The notes under the pieces are model-generated. The model was not told the origin of the DNA, searched no databases, and worked only from the letters and a program-made list of their open reading frames with translations. The position numbers and the translations under genes were made by a program. A DNA stretch of 57,239 nt, taken from positions 1-57,239 of the forward strand of contig DAOUDK010000026.1 of the NCBI GenBank assembly GCA_034431315.1, written 5' to 3'. This stretch comes from JAUWOY01 sp034431315. GTDB taxonomy: Bacteria; Chloroflexota; Anaerolineae; VGOG01. Below, in pieces: positions 54,150-57,239 of the stretch; within the stretch, counting starts at the first letter, position 1, and each line of letters begins with the position of its first letter.

Positions 54150-55601
54150 TTACCCTTTGATCACCCCCAAAGGCACAACCCTGGCCACCTTCCGTGCGAT
54201 TCCCAGCGAGTGTACCACATTGACTACTCGGTCCACGTCCTTGTAGGCCGCGGGAGCTTCCTCGGCCAGGCCAGCCATGCTGCCACCCCGCACAATGATG
54301 CCCTGACTCCTCAGCTCCTTCGCCAGCTCCTGCCCTCGGATCTTCCTCTTGGCTGCGCGACGGCTCATGACCCGCCCCGCCCCGTGGCAGGAGGTGCCGA
54401 AGGTCTTCTTCATGGCCTCGGCTGTGCCCACCAGGACGTAGGAGGCGGTGCCCATATCGCCTGGGATCAGGACCGGCTGCCCCACTTCTCGATAGTCGGC
54501 AGGCAGGCCCGGCATCCCCGGCCCGAAGGCCCGTGTGGCCCCCTTGCGGTGAATGACCAGTTTAGTGGACTTGCCGTCAATGGGATGCTCCTCCACCTTG
54601 GCGATGTTGTGAGTCAGGTCGTAGACCAGGGTTAGCTCCCGGTCTTTGACCAGGCCGGCCAGCACGTCGTCCAGGATTCGGCGCACGAGATGGGCCAGGC
54701 ACTGGCGATTGGCCCAGGCGTAGTTGGCGGCGCAGGCCATGGCGGCGAAGTAGTCGCGTCCTTCGGGCGAGTCGAAGGGGGCACAGACCAGCTCGCGGTC
54801 GGGCAACTCGATGCCGTATTTGTGCACCGCCTGCTGCAGGTCGCGCACGTAGTCGGTGCACACCTGATGGCCCAGGCCGCGCGAGCCGGAGTGCACCCAA
54901 ACCACCATCTGGCCCTCGAACAGGCCGAAGGCGTCCGCTACCTCCTGGTCGTAGATTACCTCCACCTCGCCCACCTCGATGAAGTGGTTGCCTGAGCCCA
55001 GGGTGCCCAGTTGGCTGGAGCCTCGCTTCTTGGCCCTTTTGCTCACCGCCCTCGCTTCGGCCCCGGCCATGCCTCCCCGCTCCTCGGTGTGCTCCAGGTC
55101 ATCCTTCGTGCCGTAGCCCTGGCTCACAGCCCAGGCTGATCCCTTTTCCAAAACATCGTTCATATCCCGATGGGAGAGCCTGATGTCCCCGCTGCGACCC
55201 ACGCCGCTGGGCACGCCTCGGAAGAGGGCGTTGACGATGTCGTCCATGATGGGCTTGACCTCCTCGGCCAGGATGTTGGAGCGCAGGAGCCTGACGCCGC
55301 AGTTGATATCGTACCCGACCGCGCCGGGCGAGATGACCCCCGTGGATGTCTTGGAGGGAATCACCCCACCAATGGGCGGGCCGTAGCCCTGATGGATGTC
55401 CGGCATGGCCAGGGTGTACTTGACCACGCCAGGCAGGGTGGCGGTGTTAACCAATTGTCTCAGGGAGCGATCTCCTAACGCTGCTTCTAGAAGCTCCTCA
55501 TCGGCGTAGAGGCGGGCAGGAACCCGCATGTCGGGCCGATAACTCTTTGGAATCTCGTAGACGTACTCTTCGATTCTCTTAAAATCTTGCTTGTCAACCA
55601 T
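54150..55601 (-). CDS. rtcB: RNA ligase RtcB
   Basis: 483 residues. Metal-binding and catalytic motifs are intact: GYDINCGVRLLR (cysteine ligand), LGTLGSGNHFIEV (histidine), WVHSGSRGLGHQV (histidine), and the guanylylated histidine in SCHGAGRVMSR. It joins 2',3'-cyclic phosphate or 3'-phosphate RNA ends to 5'-OH ends with GTP. The archease gene directly upstream encodes its usual activator, so the pair is functional as a unit. In bacteria the role is mostly RNA repair; target unknown here. The start ATG has GGAGGA upstream. Confidence 0.96.
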   Translation of the reverse strand: MVDKQDFKRIEEYVYEIPKSYRPDMRVPARLYADEELLEAALGDRSLRQLVNTATLPGVVKYTLAMPDIHQGYGPPIGGVIPSKTSTGVISPGAVGYDINCGVRLLRSNILAEEVKPIMDDIVNALFRGVPSGVGRSGDIRLSHRDMNDVLEKGSAWAVSQGYGTKDDLEHTEERGGMAGAEARAVSKRAKKRGSSQLGTLGSGNHFIEVGEVEVIYDQEVADAFGLFEGQMVVWVHSGSRGLGHQVCTDYVRDLQQAVHKYGIELPDRELVCAPFDSPEGRDYFAAMACAANYAWANRQCLAHLVRRILDDVLAGLVKDRELTLVYDLTHNIAKVEEHPIDGKSTKLVIHRKGATRAFGPGMPGLPADYREVGQPVLIPGDMGTASYVLVGTAEAMKKTFGTSCHGAGRVMSRRAAKRKIRGQELAKELRSQGIIVRGGSMAGLAEEAPAAYKDVDRVVNVVHSLGIARKVARVVPLGVIKG

Positions 55602-55619
55602 ATCCTCCTCCTGATTTTC

Positions 55620-55702
55620 CGTAGTGACGACTCGTAGTGACGACTTCAGTCGTCTATCACAAAGCCAAAGCGACTAAAGTCACTATTACGAAACTCCTAC
55701 CT
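55620..55702. repeat. AGTGACGACTTCAGTCGT-type hairpin repeat between archease and rtcB
   Basis: CGTAGTGACGACTTCAGTCGTC is followed by an inverted GCGACTAAAGTCACTATTACG. The repeat occupies the whole gap and begins a few bases after the archease stop on the minus strand. Confidence 0.75.
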
Positions 55703-56110
55703 TTATACATCGAAGACGATGGTGGCCACCAGGCCGTTCGCTGTCTCCTTGATGGCGAGTTCGTGGAAAGTGGCCGCCTTGATGGCCCTGGTCTTGATCT
55801 TGGTTGGGCCGCCAGTCACCTGGGCCTTGAGCTCCGTGGGTGAGAGGGTCTTGATGGCGAACTGGGAGTAGGTCTCCCCCTCCACCTCGTGCAGATAGAT
55901 GAGCTCGTTCAGCCAGTCAACCAGCAAGCCCTCGTAGTCGGTCGCCTCCAGCGACACCTCTCGCTGGCAGGCTGATTCTTCGAGGGACGGCTCAGCCATC
56001 AGGGCAAACATGCCATAGGCAGCATTAGCGAAAAGCTCGCTCATGTCCCGTCCATAGACCCTTATGGCCAGATCAGCCGTATGATCAATCTCCTCGAACC
56101 TCTTACTCAT
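55703..56110 (-). CDS. archease, RtcB activator
   Basis: 135 residues, the family's usual length. Opening FEEIDHTADLAIRVYG has the metal-binding DHTAD motif, and the end (HELAIKETANGLVATIVFDV) gives the conserved C-terminal aspartate. Archease speeds RtcB guanylylation and turnover. Its start codon and GAGGG binding site lie inside a GAGGGATGAGGGATGAG word repeat. Next to ribF upstream and rtcB downstream. Confidence 0.94.
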   Translation of the reverse strand: MSKRFEEIDHTADLAIRVYGRDMSELFANAAYGMFALMAEPSLEESACQREVSLEATDYEGLLVDWLNELIYLHEVEGETYSQFAIKTLSPTELKAQVTGGPTKIKTRAIKAATFHELAIKETANGLVATIVFDV

Positions 56111-56165
56111 CCCTCATCCCTCATCCCTCGTCACTCATTCCTCGTTTCCCGTTACTCGCTCTCCT
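56108..56165 (-). repeat. GAGGGATGAG word repeat carrying the ribF stop and the archease start
   Basis: On the minus strand it runs from GAGCGAGTAACGGGAAACG (TAA stop of ribF) to GAGGGATGAGGGATGAG (binding site and ATG of archease). The whole gap between the two genes is this repeat. Confidence 0.8.
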
Positions 56166-57084
56166 CAGCCAGAATGTGGCGAGCCTGGGCGATGTCCCGC
56201 TCTATCTGAGCCCTTAGCTCCTCGACGTCGGTGAAGCGTAGTTCATCGCGCAGGCGTTCCACGAACTCCACCACCAAGTCGCAGCCGTAGATGTCCTCTT
56301 CGAAGTCAAAAACGTGCACCTCCACTATGCGCTCCCCGCCGATCTCAAAGCTGGGCCGCACGCCGACGTTGGTCACACCCAGATGGCGTTCCTCCCCCAG
56401 CCTGGCGTAGACGGCGTAGATTCCGTCGGCGGGGACGACCCGCTCCTGCCGCACTTCCAGGTTGGCTGTGGGAAAGCCCAGGCAATGTCCCCGCTGGCTT
56501 CCCCGCACCACCTCGCCGGCCAGGCTGGGATAGCGTCCCAGCAGTTGAGCGGCCTGGCGCACTTTCCCCTTCAGCAGCAGGGAGCGGATACGGGTGCTGG
56601 ATATGATCTGGCCCTGCCAGGTCAGGGGCTCAATGATTCGTACGGTGAAGCCCAGCTCCTGCCCCAGGGCTTGCAGAGCCTCCACATCACCTTCGCGTCC
56701 GCGCCCTAGCGCGAAATCCTCTCCCACCCAAAGCTCCGCCAGGCGCAGGTGTCGGCTGACCAGGACGACGAAATCTCGGGCGGAGGTCTGCGCCATGTCC
56801 TGATCGAAGGGCAGAATGGCCAGGATGTCCAGGCCCAATCTTTCCAGCAGGGCGGCCTTCTCGCCTGGGGTGCTCAGGTAGCGGGTCGGACCGTGGGGGG
56901 AGAGCACTGCACTGGGATGGGGGTGAAAGGTGATCAGGCCAGCCAGACGCTTTGTTTGCCTGGCCGCCTCTACCAGTTTCTGGATCAGGTGCTGGTGCCC
57001 TCGGTGGACACCATCAAAAGCCCCGACGGTGAGGATTGTGTCGTCGTTTAGATTGGCAGACGACAGGTCGTCAATTATTTCCAT
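56152..57084 (-). CDS. ribF: bifunctional riboflavin kinase / FAD synthetase
   Basis: 310 residues. N-terminal adenylyltransferase domain (about 15-170) with the GxFDGVHRGHQ nucleotide motif (TVGAFDGVHRGHQHLI) and the SSTRIRSLL turn; C-terminal flavokinase domain (about 185-305) with GFPTANLE and the VEVHVFDFEEDIYG strand. It makes FMN, then FAD, supplying cofactor to the Etf and acyl-CoA dehydrogenases elsewhere in the window. It is the first gene of the leftward ribF-archease-rtcB group. Confidence 0.96.
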   Translation of the reverse strand: MEIIDDLSSANLNDDTILTVGAFDGVHRGHQHLIQKLVEAARQTKRLAGLITFHPHPSAVLSPHGPTRYLSTPGEKAALLERLGLDILAILPFDQDMAQTSARDFVVLVSRHLRLAELWVGEDFALGRGREGDVEALQALGQELGFTVRIIEPLTWQGQIISSTRIRSLLLKGKVRQAAQLLGRYPSLAGEVVRGSQRGHCLGFPTANLEVRQERVVPADGIYAVYARLGEERHLGVTNVGVRPSFEIGGERIVEVHVFDFEEDIYGCDLVVEFVERLRDELRFTDVEELRAQIERDIAQARHILAEESE

Positions 57085-57239
57085 TCAGCGATTGAGCTAG
57101 ACAATCGGCTCTAATTTCTAATCTCAGACTACCACTGAAACTGCGTTTGGGCGGTGAAAGCATGACAAAATTTCTCGTGCAGTGATGACCCAAACGTGCG
57201 CTCTGCCCACTTTTGCGGTATCATATGGGTGCAGTTGCT
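57085..57239. other. end of window, no gene seen
   Basis: 155 bases upstream of ribF. A few TCTAATTTCTAATCTC words occur at 57112-57127. No convincing promoter for ribF is visible, though a weak TATCAT box lies on the plus strand at about 57221. Confidence 0.4.

Overview
The window is a GC-rich (about 60%) bacterial chromosome segment. Gene content (TetR-controlled beta-oxidation genes, a standalone Etf pair, RtcB/archease, PAS-GAF-GGDEF sensors, a giant cyclic beta-glucan synthase, DUF-rich toxin-like pairs) and the very high density of short palindromic and word-like intergenic repeats suggest a member of the Chloroflexota, probably Anaerolineae-like. That assignment is inference from style; no rRNA or other marker gene is present.

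Layout. 1-2.5 kb: an insertion sequence with about 32-bp terminal inverted repeats whose two ORFs are joined across a T7 tract; it truncates an already damaged MFS transporter gene (2.5-3.3 kb). 3.5-10.7 kb: leftward housekeeping genes (orphan CoA-transferase alpha subunit, HAD phosphatase, EamA transporter, M55 D-aminopeptidase, a PAS/GAF/GGDEF protein with a partially duplicated 3' end, threonine ammonia-lyase). 11-21.9 kb: a leftward fatty-acid or acyl-CoA degradation block (TetR regulator, two thiolases, 3-hydroxyacyl-CoA dehydrogenase, enoyl-CoA hydratase, two acyl-CoA dehydrogenases, EtfB, EtfA). These supply every core step of beta-oxidation except acyl-CoA activation. The regulator gene has a clear promoter with an overlapping TGAC-N5-GTCA palindrome. 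21.9-28.2 kb: small genes (nucleotidyltransferase pair, DUF4177-like, zinc ribbon, DUF1786, PH-domain, SPFH, an orphan LuxR-type response regulator) among several mobile-looking repeats.

28.4-41.0 kb is the most interesting part. A terminator and a strong promoter precede a rightward set of six genes: a DUF499-type P-loop ATPase, a lower-GC protein with a hydrophobic C-terminal hairpin, an ASCH-domain protein with a second domain, a zinc-knuckle protein, a DUF1156-type DNA methylase, and an SNF2-type helicase with an N-terminal phospholipase-D-like domain. ATPase, methylase and helicase/nuclease-like parts together look like an anti-phage or DNA-modification system that matches neither canonical BREX (no PglZ) nor canonical DISARM (no DUF1998 protein).

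41.0-50.9 kb: a universal stress protein and a 2868-residue cyclic beta-1,2-glucan synthase, bracketed by two fragments of the 5' end of purB, whose intact copy lies at 52.5 kb. 51-52.3 kb holds small toxin-antitoxin-like genes. 54.1-57.1 kb is a leftward ribF-archease-rtcB group.

Across the window, intergenic gaps are filled by word-like tandem repeats or hairpins that often begin exactly at the stop codon of the preceding gene and in places supply the ribosome binding site of the next one. Related palindromes have also inserted in frame into coding sequence.
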